A stretch of DNA of 64,000 nt from Planotetraspora phitsanulokensis (GTDB lineage Bacteria; Actinomycetota; Actinomycetes; Streptosporangiales; Streptosporangiaceae): NCBI RefSeq assembly GCF_016863295.1, contig NZ_BOOP01000020.1, positions 1 to 64,000 on the forward strand, in the 5' to 3' direction. Positions within the stretch are counted from its first letter, which is position 1; the number at the start of each line of letters is the position of its first letter. The notes below the pieces were generated by a model. That model had not been told where the DNA came from, did not search any database, and worked only from the letters and a program-made list of their open reading frames with translations. A program made the position numbers and the translations under genes. Of this stretch, positions 23,782-32,589 are shown piece after piece.

Positions 23782-24944
23782 TGCGCAGGGAGGCGTCACG
23801 GCCCAGGGACGACTGGGCCGCCACCGTCGAGTCGCAGGGGCTCGCGTTCCACCGGTCGGCCCACCCCGAAGGGCTGGCCAGGCCGTACTGGGACGAGGGC
23901 GTCCACTACGTCTTCACCATGGACGAGGTCCTCGAGCTCGAGGAGCAGGTGGAGGAGCTCCACCGGATGTGCCTCGCGGCCGCTGAGCACGTGGTCGCCG
24001 ACGACCGGCTCGCCGACTTCGCCGTCCCGCCCGCGTGGCGCGCGGCCGTCGCGGAGTCCTGGCGCCGGCGTGACCCGCACGTCTTCGGCAGGTTCGACCT
24101 GCGCTACGACGGGACGGGGCCGGCCAAGCTGCTGGAGTACAACGCCGACACCCCGACCAGCCTGGTGGAGAGCTCCGTCGTCCAGTGGTTCTGGCTACAG
24201 GACGTCTTCCCCGAGGACGACCAGTGGAACTCCATCCACGAGCGGCTGATCGACCGGTGGAAGGCGCTGACGCTGCCGACGGGCCCGGTGCACTTCGCCT
24301 GGACGAACGCCGACGAGACGGGCGAGGAGGTGATGACGCTCGCCTACCTCCAGGAGACCGCCGAGCAGGCCGGGCTGGCCACGGTCGCGATCGCCATGGA
24401 GGACATCGGCTGGGACGCGCTCAACCGGCGTTTCGTCGACATGGAGCACCGGGTGATCCGCTCCCTGTGCAAGCTCTACCCCTGGGAGTGGATCGTCGCC
24501 GAGCCGTTCGGGCCGCACGCCATGGCCCAGCAGATCTCGATGGCCTGGGTCGAGCCCCTGTGGAAGATGTTGTTGTCGAACAAGGCGCTGCTGGCCGTCC
24601 TGTGGGAGCTGTACCCGGGCCACCCGAACCTGCTCCCCGCCTACCTCGACGGGCCACGCGACCTCGCCGCGGGCGCCGGGTACGTCCAGAAGCCGCTGCT
24701 CGGCCGCGAGGGCGCGTCCATGCGCGTCGTCACCCCCGGCCTCACAGTCGAGACCGACGGCGACTACGGCGCCGAGGGCTTCGTCTACCAGGAGTTCCTC
24801 GCTCTGCCCGACTTCTCCGGCTGGCGGCCGGTCCTCGGGGCCTGGGTGGTCGACGACGAGTCGGCCGGGCTGGGCATCCGCGAGACCTCCGGGCTGATCA
24901 CCGATGACACCTCCTCCTTCGTCCCCCACCGCATCCACGGATGA
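23781..24944 (+). CDS. Glutathionylspermidine synthase-like ATP-grasp protein (YgiC/YjfC family)
   Basis: 387 aa from the ATG that overlaps the upstream stop. It carries the C-terminal synthetase-type fold of GspS: GLAFHRSAHPEGLARPYWDEGVHYVFT, RFDLRYDGTGPAKLLEYNADTPTSLVE (metal/ATP and substrate contacts), GEEVMTLAYLQETAEQAG, and late ATP-grasp elements YVQKPLLGREGASMRVV and YQEFLALPDF. There is no amidase domain. E. coli YgiC and YjfC of this family lack glutathionylspermidine synthase activity and have an unknown amide- or peptide-ligase role. Flanked by a YgiB-like and a DUF350 gene with overlapping ends, it forms a tight three-gene operon. Confidence 0.9.
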   Translation: MRREASRPRDDWAATVESQGLAFHRSAHPEGLARPYWDEGVHYVFTMDEVLELEEQVEELHRMCLAAAEHVVADDRLADFAVPPAWRAAVAESWRRRDPHVFGRFDLRYDGTGPAKLLEYNADTPTSLVESSVVQWFWLQDVFPEDDQWNSIHERLIDRWKALTLPTGPVHFAWTNADETGEEVMTLAYLQETAEQAGLATVAIAMEDIGWDALNRRFVDMEHRVIRSLCKLYPWEWIVAEPFGPHAMAQQISMAWVEPLWKMLLSNKALLAVLWELYPGHPNLLPAYLDGPRDLAAGAGYVQKPLLGREGASMRVVTPGLTVETDGDYGAEGFVYQEFLALPDFSGWRPVLGAWVVDDESAGLGIRETSGLITDDTSSFVPHRIHG

Positions 24945-25414
24945 AAGCGACCGCCTTCACGATGAATCCCGCACCCCCCACCACGTCGTTCGCCGAGGTC
25001 CTCGGCCACGGTTCGCTGGCGATCCTGGCGTACGCGATCCTCGGCGTGCTGCTGCTCATCGCCGGTTTCTACGTGATCGACCTGGCCACGCCCGGACGGC
25101 TGAGCAAGGTGATCCGCACGGAGCGCAACCCGAACGCGACCCTGCTCGCCTCCTCCAGCCTCGCGGCCGTCGGCCTCATCGTGGCGGCCTCGATCTGGTC
25201 GTCCGGAGGCGTCCTGCGCGAGGGGCTGCTCGCCACGCTCGTCTTCGGGCTGGTCGGCATCGTCGCGCAGACGCTCGGGATGGTGGTGTTCGACCGGATC
25301 GCCGGGATCTCCGTCCGCGAGCTCGTCCAGGAGCCCACCCTCCAGCCGGCCGCCTTCCTGCTGGCCGTCACGCACTTCGTGATCGGCCTCGTCACCGCCG
25401 TCGCGGTCATCTAG
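24941..25414 (+). CDS. DUF350 family membrane protein
   Basis: 157 aa, overlapping the previous stop (ATGA). Four membrane segments are visible: LAILAYAILGVLLLIAGFYVI, ATLLASSSLAAVGLIVAASIW, GLLATLVFGLVGIVAQTLGMVVF and AAFLLAVTHFVIGLVTAVAVI. This is the DUF350 two-repeat arrangement. YjfL is the E. coli relative and is encoded next to YjfM and YjfC. The three products likely meet at the membrane; the role is unknown. Confidence 0.85.
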   Translation: MKATAFTMNPAPPTTSFAEVLGHGSLAILAYAILGVLLLIAGFYVIDLATPGRLSKVIRTERNPNATLLASSSLAAVGLIVAASIWSSGGVLREGLLATLVFGLVGIVAQTLGMVVFDRIAGISVRELVQEPTLQPAAFLLAVTHFVIGLVTAVAVI

Positions 25415-25583
25415 GACCCGTACGGATGACCGCCACGTCATGCCCTGCCGCGCCGAGTGCCGCAGCACCCCGGATGACCTGGCACGCTAGAGACGTGAGC
25501 GAGCGGGAGAGCAGGACGGCCGGCAGGTGCGCGGCGACGGGCACGTCGGTGCCCTCGCTCGCATGGACGGCCGGGGAGGCGGC

Positions 25584-26732
25584 ATGAACGCGAAGGTCCA
25601 GGAGGACACGGCGCGACGGCTCGACCGTGCCATGGGCAGCCTGGGCACGGCCGCGATGGCCCGCATGGAGGAGCAGCTCGCCTGGTACCGCGCGCTGTCC
25701 GCGGAGGACCGGTCGTGGGTCGGCCTGGTCGCCCAGGCGGGCATCGCGGCGTTCGTCGAGTGGTTCGGCCACGCGGGCGAGGGACGGCCCACCCCGAGCA
25801 TCGAGTTCTTCGGCACCGCGCCGCGCGAGCTCAAGCGCAGCGTGTCCCTCCAGCAGACCGTCGACCTCGTCCGCATCGTCGTGGAGGTCGTCGAGGCCCA
25901 GGTCGACGAGCTCGCCGCGCCCGGCGGGGCGGACGTGCTCCGCCACGCGATGCTCCGCTACACGCGCGACGTCGCCTTCGCCGCTGCGCAGGTGTACGCG
26001 CGGGAGGCTGAGGCGCGCGGCTCATGGGACGCCCGCCTCGAGGCGCTGATCGTCGACGCTCTGGTGCGCGGGCAGGTGGACGACGGCCTGCACTCCTGGG
26101 CCGCGGCGCTCGGCTGGACGTCCGCGCCCGTCATGGTCTTCGCGGGGCACGCGCCCGACGACGATCCGCAGAGCATCATCGACGGCCTGCGCGACAAGGG
26201 CCGCCGGGTGGGTCACGAACTGCTCGCCGGCGTGCAGGGCGACCGGCTGATCGTGATCGTCGGCGGCGCCGCGGGCGTCAAGGACGCGGCGCGCAGCGTC
26301 GTCCCGCGATTCGGCCCGGGTCCCATCGTGATCGGCCCGGAGGTGCCCGACCTGCACGCCGCCGCGAGCTCGGCGCGCGCCGCCATCGCGGGACTGCGAG
26401 CGGCCGCCGGGTGGCCGGACGCCCCGAGGCCGGTCCTGGCCGAGGACCTGCTGGCCGAGCGCGCCCTCGACGGCGACGAGGACGCCAGGGCCCAGCTTGT
26501 GGAGAACGTCTACAAACCTCTCGCGGGCACGCCGCTCCTGGACACTCTGGCGACCTATCTCGAGCAGGGCACCTCGCTGGAGGCCACCGCGCGGCTGCTG
26601 TTCGTCCACCCGAACACCGTGAGGTACCGGCTCAAGAAGATCACCGAGCTGACCGGATACCAGCCCACGGAGGGCAGATCCGCTTTCACGCTTCAGGTGG
26701 GGCTCATACTCGGCCGCCTGTCCGTAATGTAG
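25584..26732 (+). CDS. fasR: PucR/CdaR-type regulator of fatty acid synthesis
   Basis: 382 aa from the ATG after GGGGAGG. It has an N-terminal helical part (MARMEEQLAWYRALSAEDRSWVGLVAQAGI), a GGDEF-like middle region typical of the CdaR family, and the C-terminal PucR helix-turn-helix (LATYLEQGTSLEATARLLFVHPNTVRYRLKKI). Its place directly upstream of fabD is that of FasR, which activates the fabD-fabH-acpP-fabF operon in Streptomyces and acts in mycobacteria through acyl-CoA sensing. Its site should lie in the 118-bp gap before fabD. Confidence 0.92.
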   Translation: MNAKVQEDTARRLDRAMGSLGTAAMARMEEQLAWYRALSAEDRSWVGLVAQAGIAAFVEWFGHAGEGRPTPSIEFFGTAPRELKRSVSLQQTVDLVRIVVEVVEAQVDELAAPGGADVLRHAMLRYTRDVAFAAAQVYAREAEARGSWDARLEALIVDALVRGQVDDGLHSWAAALGWTSAPVMVFAGHAPDDDPQSIIDGLRDKGRRVGHELLAGVQGDRLIVIVGGAAGVKDAARSVVPRFGPGPIVIGPEVPDLHAAASSARAAIAGLRAAAGWPDAPRPVLAEDLLAERALDGDEDARAQLVENVYKPLAGTPLLDTLATYLEQGTSLEATARLLFVHPNTVRYRLKKITELTGYQPTEGRSAFTLQVGLILGRLSVM

Positions 26733-26850
26733 CGAGGCCCCCGTTAACCGCAGCGCAACGGAAACTGTAGGTACCCCACAAACCGGCGGGTCCAAAGTTC
26801 GTTCGGATCTCCATCAGTGTGGCGAACCTCTACAGGGCAGGGTTGAGTAC

Positions 26851-27747
26851 GTGCTCGTCATCGCCGCCCCGGGCCAGGGTGCCCAGACTCCGGGCTTCCT
26901 CGCTCCATGGCTTGAGATCCCCGAGTTCCGTGACCGTATCTCCGCCTGGTCCGAGATCGTCGGCCTTGACCTGATCGCGTACGGCACGACCGCGGACGCC
27001 GACGAAATTCGCGACACCGCCGTCGCGCAGCCGCTGCTCGTGGCCGCCGCCCTCGCCGCCTACGACGTGCTCGGCGTCACGCCGGACCTGGTCGCGGGAC
27101 ACAGCGTGGGCGAACTCGCCGCCGCCGCGATCGCGGGCGTGCTCACCCGCGAGGAGGCGTTCGGCCTCGTCCGGGAACGCGGCCAGGCGATGGCCAAGGC
27201 CGCGGCCGTGACCGAGACCGGCATGCTCGCCGTCCTCGGCGGCGCGGAGGACGAGGTGCTCGCCGCGATCGCCGGGCAGGGCCTCACCCCGGCCAACATC
27301 AACGGCGCGGGCCAGATCGTCGCCGGCGGCACACTCGAGCAGCTCGACGCGTTCAAGGCCGACCCTCCGGCCAAGGCCCGTCTGATTCCCCTTTCGGTCG
27401 CGGGCGCGTTCCACACGGTCCACATGTCCCCGGCCGTCGATCAGCTCCGCCAGGCCGCTGCCGGCATCAAGCCCGGCGACCCGGCGGTCAAACTCCTGTC
27501 CAACTCCGACGGCGCCCTCGTCGCCGCCGGTTCGGACTTCGTCGACCGCCTGGTCAAGCAGGTCGCCAACCCGGTCCGATGGGACGCCTGCATGGCGACC
27601 ATGGCGGCCGAGGGCGTCACCGCGATGATCGAACTGCTGCCCGGCGGCACCCTGACCGGCCTCGCACGCCGCGGCCTGCCCGGTGTGAAGACCGTCGCAC
27701 TCAAGACTCCCGACAATCTCGACGCCGCCCGAGAGGTGATCAAGTGA
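26851..27747 (+). CDS. fabD: Malonyl-CoA:ACP malonyltransferase
   Basis: 298 aa, GTG start. It transfers malonyl from CoA to ACP for type II fatty acid synthesis. It shows the N-terminal APGQGAQTPG, the nucleophile elbow GHSVGE, VRERGQAMAKAA, the catalytic His in VAGAFHTVHM, and LPGGTLTGLARRGLPGV near the end. First gene of the fab operon under FasR. Its stop overlaps the fabH GTG (GTGA), so the two are translationally coupled. Confidence 0.97.
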   Translation: MLVIAAPGQGAQTPGFLAPWLEIPEFRDRISAWSEIVGLDLIAYGTTADADEIRDTAVAQPLLVAAALAAYDVLGVTPDLVAGHSVGELAAAAIAGVLTREEAFGLVRERGQAMAKAAAVTETGMLAVLGGAEDEVLAAIAGQGLTPANINGAGQIVAGGTLEQLDAFKADPPAKARLIPLSVAGAFHTVHMSPAVDQLRQAAAGIKPGDPAVKLLSNSDGALVAAGSDFVDRLVKQVANPVRWDACMATMAAEGVTAMIELLPGGTLTGLARRGLPGVKTVALKTPDNLDAAREVIK

Positions 27748-28700
27748 GGCTCAGCCAAGGTTCACCCGGCGCGAGGATCCTCGCGTTCGGCGGCTACCAG
27801 CCGGCCGATGTCGTGACCAACGACGATCTCGCGCAGCGGATCGAGACCAGCGACGAGTGGATCCAGAGCCGGGTCGGCATCAAGGAGCGCCGCATCGCGG
27901 GCCCGCAGGAGTCGGAGATCGACCTCGCGGTCCAGGCCGGCGGAAAGGCGCTCGCCGCGAGCGGCCTGTCCAGCAGCGACATCGACCTCGTCATCGTGGC
28001 GAGCTGCACCCTCGAGGCGCAGATCCCGAACGCGGCCGGCCGGGTCGCGCACCGGCTCGGCATCGAGGCGCCGGGCGCCTTCGACGTCAACGCCGCGTGC
28101 GCCGGCTTCTGCTACGGGCTCGCCGCCGCCAACGACGCCGTGCGGGCGGGGTCCGCCACGAACGTCCTGGTCATCGGCACCGAGAAGCTCAGCCAGTGGG
28201 TCGACTGGAACGACCGCACCACTGCGGTCATCTTCGCCGACGGCGCGGGCGCCGCGGTCGTCGGCCCGTCGGACACGCCCCGCATCGGCCCGGTGGCCTG
28301 GGGCAGCGCCGGCGACAAGTCGGACGCGATCATGGTCAAGGACCGCAACTCCTTCCTCCAGCAGGAGGGCCAGACCGTCTTCCGCTGGGCCACCACGGCA
28401 CTCCACCCGGTCGCCAAGGCCGCGTGCGAGCGTGCGGGGGTCGACCCCGCCGAGCTCGCCGCGTTCGTCCCCCACCAGGCCAACCTGCGCATCGTCGAGG
28501 CCATCGCCCGCAAGCTCGGAGCCGACAACGCGGTCATCGCCAGGGACATCGTCCTGGCGGGCAACACCTCGGCCGCGTCGATCCCACTCGCGATGTCCCG
28601 CATGATCGAGCGCGGCGAGGTGCCTTCGGGCGGGCTCGCCCTGCTGCTCGGCTTCGGCGCGGGGCTCACCTACGCCTCCCAGGTGATCGAGCTCCCGTAA
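27744..28700 (+). CDS. fabH: Beta-ketoacyl-ACP synthase III
   Basis: 318 aa. The GTG at 27744 overlaps the fabD stop. It condenses a starter acyl-CoA with malonyl-ACP to open each fatty acid. The triad is in place: Cys in NAACAGF, His in FVPHQAN and Asn in LAGNTSAAS, with the entrance motif WIQSRVGIKERR and GFGAGLTYASQ at the end. In actinomycetes it prefers branched starters made from amino-acid catabolism. It lies between fabD and acpP. Confidence 0.97.
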   Translation: MRLSQGSPGARILAFGGYQPADVVTNDDLAQRIETSDEWIQSRVGIKERRIAGPQESEIDLAVQAGGKALAASGLSSSDIDLVIVASCTLEAQIPNAAGRVAHRLGIEAPGAFDVNAACAGFCYGLAAANDAVRAGSATNVLVIGTEKLSQWVDWNDRTTAVIFADGAGAAVVGPSDTPRIGPVAWGSAGDKSDAIMVKDRNSFLQQEGQTVFRWATTALHPVAKAACERAGVDPAELAAFVPHQANLRIVEAIARKLGADNAVIARDIVLAGNTSAASIPLAMSRMIERGEVPSGGLALLLGFGAGLTYASQVIELP

Positions 28701-28706
28701 ATGCTT

Positions 28707-28724
28707 TGTACGGCTTGCCGTACA
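28707..28724. promoter_or_regulatory. Palindrome between fabH and acpP
   Basis: TGTACGGCTTGCCGTACA folds into a 7-bp stem (TGTACGG/CCGTACA) with a 4-nt loop, 7 bp after the fabH stop. No T-run follows, so it is more likely an RNA processing or stability element that allows high acpP expression than a terminator. Confidence 0.45.
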
Positions 28725-28763
28725 AGATCCAGATAATCCATGAATTCAAGGAGAACCACCGAC

Positions 28764-29003
28764 ATGGCACTGACCGAGCAGGAGATCCTGGCGGGCCTCG
28801 GCAAGATCGTCAACGAGATCACCGGAATCCCGGCGTCCGAGGTCACCCCGGAGAAGAGCTTCGTGGACGACCTCGACATCGACTCGCTCTCCATGGTCGA
28901 GATCGCCGTCGCCGCGCAGGACGAGTTCGGCGTCGAGATCCCCGACGACCAGCTCAAGCACCTGAAGACCGTCAAGGACGTCATCAACTTCATCCAGGCC
29001 TAG
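28764..29003 (+). CDS. acpP: Acyl carrier protein
   Basis: 79 aa, four-helix acidic protein with the phosphopantetheine serine in DIDSLSMVE. It carries the growing acyl chain on the arm attached by holo-ACP synthase. AAGGAGAA sits before the ATG. The 63-bp gap after fabH holds only an inverted-repeat patch (TGTACGGCTTGCCGTACA at about 28707-28724), which could attenuate or stabilise the transcript. Confidence 0.97.
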   Translation: MALTEQEILAGLGKIVNEITGIPASEVTPEKSFVDDLDIDSLSMVEIAVAAQDEFGVEIPDDQLKHLKTVKDVINFIQA

Positions 29004-29076
29004 CCGGTCGGCGCGGGCCCGGCGAACGTGCCGGACCCGCACGTTTCACCCAATCCATACAGAGGAGTGCAGAGAC

Positions 29077-30306
29077 GTGAGTAATGACCGGGTAGTGGTC
29101 GTCACCGGGATCGGCGCGACGACGCCCGTCGGTGGGGACGCCGCCTCTTCCTGGTCGGCGCTCCTCGACGGGCGGTCGGGAGTCCGCGCGCTTACAGAGG
29201 ACTGGATCGACTCCGTGCCGGTGAAGTTCGCCGGCGTGGCGGCGGTCGACCCCGGGGACGTGCTCCCCAGGCCTGAGGCGAGGCGGCTCGACCGCGCCGA
29301 GCAGTTCGCGCTGATCGCGGCCCGCGAGGCGTGGCAGGACGCCGGCAAGCCGGAGGTCGATCCGACGCGGCTGGGCGTCGCCGTCGGAAGCGGCATCGGC
29401 GGCATCACGACGATCCTCAACGCCTACGACCTGTTCAAGGAGAAGGGCTGGAACCGGCTCTCGCCGTTCACCGTGCCCATGCTCATGCCGAACGGCTCCG
29501 CCGGATGGATCAGCATCGAGATCGGTGCGCGGGCGGGCACCCACTCGCCGGTCAGCGCCTGCGCCACCGGCGCGGAGGGCATCGCCTACGGCGTTCAGAT
29601 GATCAAGGACGGCCGGGCCGACGTGGTGGTCGCGGGCGGCACGGAAGCCGCCATCCACCCGCTCAACGTCGCCTCCTTCGCGGCGATGCGGGCCATGTCG
29701 ACCCGCAACGACGAACCGGCACGCGCGTCGCGGCCGTTCGACAAGGGGCGTGACGGCTTCGTCCTCGGCGAGGGCGCGGGCATCGTCGTGCTCGAGTCCG
29801 AGGAGCACGCGCGCGCTCGCGGCGCCAAGATCTACGCGGTGGCCGCCGGGGCCGGATACTCCTCCGACGCCCACCACATCGCCCAGCCCGAGCCCACGGG
29901 CGCGGGCATCCAGACCGCCATGCGGCGGGCGCTGGAGGCCGCCGGGCTGACCGGCGCCGACATCGTCCACGTCAACGCCCACGCGACCTCCACCCCTGCC
30001 GGCGACGTCGTCGAGACGATCGCCATCAAGGATTCGGTCGGCACCCACCCGCTGGTGACCTCGACCAAGTCGATGACCGGTCACCTCCTGGGCGGAGCGG
30101 GCGGAATCGAGTCGGTCTTCACCATCCTCGCGCTGAACGAGCGCGTCGTTCCCCCGACCATCAACGTCGACGACCTGGACGACGGCATCGAGGTGGACAT
30201 CGTCCGCGCCGAGCCGCGCAAGCTGCCCGGCGGGCAGATCGCCGCGGTCAACAACTCGTTCGGGTTCGGCGGGCACAACGTAGCCGTGGTCTTCACCTCT
30301 GTTTGA
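29077..30306 (+). CDS. fabF: Beta-ketoacyl-ACP synthase II
   Basis: 409 aa, GTG start after GAGGAGTG. Thiolase fold. The nucleophilic Cys is in VSACATGAEG, the two His are in VNAHATSTPAGD and SMTGHLLGGAGG, and the end has NNSFGFGGHN. It elongates acyl-ACP with malonyl-ACP. FabF is the usual target of thiolactomycin and platensimycin. Followed after 14 bp by the carboxyltransferase gene. Confidence 0.97.
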   Translation: MSNDRVVVVTGIGATTPVGGDAASSWSALLDGRSGVRALTEDWIDSVPVKFAGVAAVDPGDVLPRPEARRLDRAEQFALIAAREAWQDAGKPEVDPTRLGVAVGSGIGGITTILNAYDLFKEKGWNRLSPFTVPMLMPNGSAGWISIEIGARAGTHSPVSACATGAEGIAYGVQMIKDGRADVVVAGGTEAAIHPLNVASFAAMRAMSTRNDEPARASRPFDKGRDGFVLGEGAGIVVLESEEHARARGAKIYAVAAGAGYSSDAHHIAQPEPTGAGIQTAMRRALEAAGLTGADIVHVNAHATSTPAGDVVETIAIKDSVGTHPLVTSTKSMTGHLLGGAGGIESVFTILALNERVVPPTINVDDLDDGIEVDIVRAEPRKLPGGQIAAVNNSFGFGGHNVAVVFTSV

Positions 30307-30320
30307 GCGAGGAGTCTCGT

Positions 30321-31742
30321 ATGACTGTGCTCGACGACGGGACGGTGACCGGGGATTCCGAACAGGAGCCTGTCGATCCCCGCGACCCCGGGGCGCGCCT
30401 CGGCCACCTTCTGGACGAGGGCTCCATCCGGTTGATCTCCCCTGAGGACAAGAGCGGCGTGCTGGCCGTCACCGGCCGCGTCGAGGGCGTCCCCGTCGTC
30501 GCCTTCTGCAGCGACGCCCGCGTCCAGGGCGGCGCGATGGGCGCCGAGGGGTGCGAGCACATCATCCACGCCTACGACGTGGCCGTACGCGAACGGGTCC
30601 CCGTCATCGGCGTGTGGCACTCCGGCGGCGCCCGGCTCGCCGAGGGTGTCGAGTCGCTGCACTCGGTGGGCCGCGTGTTCGCCGCGATGACGAAGGCCTC
30701 CGGGGTCGTCCCCCAGATCTCCGTCGTCGTCGGCCCGGCGGCGGGGGGCGCGGCCTACGGCCCCGCCCTGACCGACATCGTGATCCTCGCCGACAACGGC
30801 CGCATCTTCGTGACGGGGCCCGACGTCGTCCGCAGCGTCACCGGTGAGCAGATCGACATGGCGGGGCTCGGCGGGCCCGAGCCGCACAGCAAACGCAGCG
30901 GCGTCGTCCACGTGATCACGCAGACCGAGGCGGAGGCGCTGCTCAAGGCGCGCCAGCTCGCCACCCTGCTCGGCCACCAGGGCCGGGTCCGCGGAGAGAT
31001 CGACGAGGTCGACTTCAGCACGCTGCTCCCGGACAACCCGCGCCGCGCCTACGACGTGCACCCGCTCGTCAACGGCCTGCTCGACGAGCCGGGCGTGGAG
31101 TTGCACCCGAAGTGGGCGCCGAACATCGTCACCACGCTCGGCCGTCTCGGCGGGCGCACGGTCGGCGTCGTCGCCAACAACCCGCTGCGGCTCGGTGGAT
31201 GCCTCGACTCCACCTCGGCCGAGAAGGCCGCTCGGTTCGTCCGGATGTGTGATGCGTTCGGGGTGCCGCTGGTCGTACTGGTCGACGTGCCCGGCTACCT
31301 GCCCGGCGTCGGCCAGGAGCACGAAGGTGTCGTTCGCCGCGGCGCCAAGCTGCTGCACGCCTTCGCCGAGGCGTCGGTCCCGCGGGTCACGCTCGTCACC
31401 CGCAAGGCGTACGGCGGCGCCTACATCGCGATGAACTCCCGGTCGCTCGGCGCGACCCGGGTCTTCGGCTGGCCCACCACCCAGGTGGCGGTCATGGGCG
31501 CGGTGGCGGCCGTACGGGTCCTCAAGCGGCGCGAACTCGCGGCGGTCTCCGAGGAGGAGCGTCCCGCGTTGGAGGCCCGGCTGGCCGAGGAGCACGAGAA
31601 GGTCGCCGGTGGTCTCCAGCGGGCCATCGATCTCGGCGTCATCGACGAGGTGCTCGAGCCGTCCAAGACGCGCGGGGCGATCGCCCGGGTCATCGCGCAG
31701 GCGACCCCGGCGCGCGGCGCCCATGGCAACATCCCGCTCTGA
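30321..31742 (+). CDS. accD: Acyl-CoA carboxylase carboxyltransferase (beta) subunit, AccD6-like
   Basis: 473 aa from the ATG after GAGGAG; the fabF stop is 15 bp upstream. Two crotonase-like halves: the N half with GVWHSGGARLAEGVESLH and PAAGGAAYGPALTD, the C half with DVPGYLPGVGQEHEGVVRRGAKLL, KAYGGAYIAMNSRSLG and WPTTQVAVMGAVAAV. It transfers the carboxyl group from biotin to acetyl-CoA, and perhaps propionyl-CoA, to make malonyl-CoA for the preceding enzymes. The position behind fabF mirrors accD6 behind kasB in mycobacteria. Ends the operon before a strong terminator. Confidence 0.93.
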   Translation: MTVLDDGTVTGDSEQEPVDPRDPGARLGHLLDEGSIRLISPEDKSGVLAVTGRVEGVPVVAFCSDARVQGGAMGAEGCEHIIHAYDVAVRERVPVIGVWHSGGARLAEGVESLHSVGRVFAAMTKASGVVPQISVVVGPAAGGAAYGPALTDIVILADNGRIFVTGPDVVRSVTGEQIDMAGLGGPEPHSKRSGVVHVITQTEAEALLKARQLATLLGHQGRVRGEIDEVDFSTLLPDNPRRAYDVHPLVNGLLDEPGVELHPKWAPNIVTTLGRLGGRTVGVVANNPLRLGGCLDSTSAEKAARFVRMCDAFGVPLVVLVDVPGYLPGVGQEHEGVVRRGAKLLHAFAEASVPRVTLVTRKAYGGAYIAMNSRSLGATRVFGWPTTQVAVMGAVAAVRVLKRRELAAVSEEERPALEARLAEEHEKVAGGLQRAIDLGVIDEVLEPSKTRGAIARVIAQATPARGAHGNIPL

Positions 31743-31790
31743 TCCGGCGGCGGGTCCGGCGATGAGCTTTCGCTGATCCGAGTGCCGTTC

Positions 31791-31836
31791 GACGCCGAAG
31801 GCGCCGGTCCCGTGGGGGGCCGGCGCCTTCGGCGTC
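31791..31836. terminator. Perfect 17-bp stem terminator after accD
   Basis: GACGCCGAAGGCGCCGG (31791-31807) pairs completely with 31820-31836 around a 12-nt loop. It separates the fab operon from the convergent DUF3145 gene and probably works for both strands. Confidence 0.85.
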
Positions 31837-31887
31837 GTCGGACGTCGTCCGGCGGGGTGTCCCCCGCCGGACCGGGTCAGTCGGTGA

Positions 31888-32385
31888 TCACACGGCGGCG
31901 TGCAGCCAGCGGACCGGCGCGCCCTCACCCGCGTAGCGGAACGACTCGAGCTCCTCGTCCCACTGCTTGCCGAGCAGGCGGTCGAGCTCGTCCTCGAGTA
32001 CGGCACGGCCCTGGGTGGCCATCAGCATGACATTCCGCAGGCGATCCTCCGGGATGAGGATGTCGCCGTTCGCGCCCACCACGGCCGTGAAGGCGCCGAG
32101 CGACGGCGTGTAGGCGTTCCGAGAGCCGTCCACGCCCGGAGAGGCGTCCTCGGTGACCTCGAAGCGGATGCGCTGCCAGCCCATGAACGAGGACGTGATC
32201 GCGGCGGCCGTGCCAGGACGGCCCTCCCACTCCGCCTGCGCCCGTAAGGTGCCCGGCGCGGCGGGCTGAGCTGTCCACGTCAGGTCGACGGGTACGCCAA
32301 TAACGCCTGCGACCGCCCACTCGATGTGCGGGCACAACGCAGGCTGAGCCGAGTGGACGTACAGGACGCCACGAGCAGCAGCCAC
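31888..32385 (-). CDS. DUF3145 family protein
   Basis: 165 aa from the GTG at 32385 (GGGAGG 5 nt upstream). Matches the actinobacterial DUF3145 family from end to end: ARGVLYVHSAQPALCPHIEWAVAGVIG, PGTLRAQAEWEGRPGTAAAITSSFMGWQRIRFEV, and LDRLLGKQWDEELESFRYAGEGAPVRWLHAAV. Function unknown. It sits beside the fab/acc operon in many actinomycetes, which suggests a link to lipid synthesis (inference). No membrane or signal segments. Confidence 0.92.
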   Translation of the reverse strand: MAAARGVLYVHSAQPALCPHIEWAVAGVIGVPVDLTWTAQPAAPGTLRAQAEWEGRPGTAAAITSSFMGWQRIRFEVTEDASPGVDGSRNAYTPSLGAFTAVVGANGDILIPEDRLRNVMLMATQGRAVLEDELDRLLGKQWDEELESFRYAGEGAPVRWLHAAV

Positions 32386-32589
32386 CGGACCTCCCAAATC
32401 CCATGAGGTGCGCCTTCCCCAACGGCCTCATAGTTTGGGATGATCACAAGTTTCAAACGTAAGAGAGACTACCGTCCGTCGTGGCCCGGCACCAGAGGGA
32501 GGTCATAGCGAATCAGGCTTGTTAACGCTCCGGATCGGGAAAGCCGCCTATCGTGATCGACTCGTGACTCTCCCGCGAAGGACGTCCGG

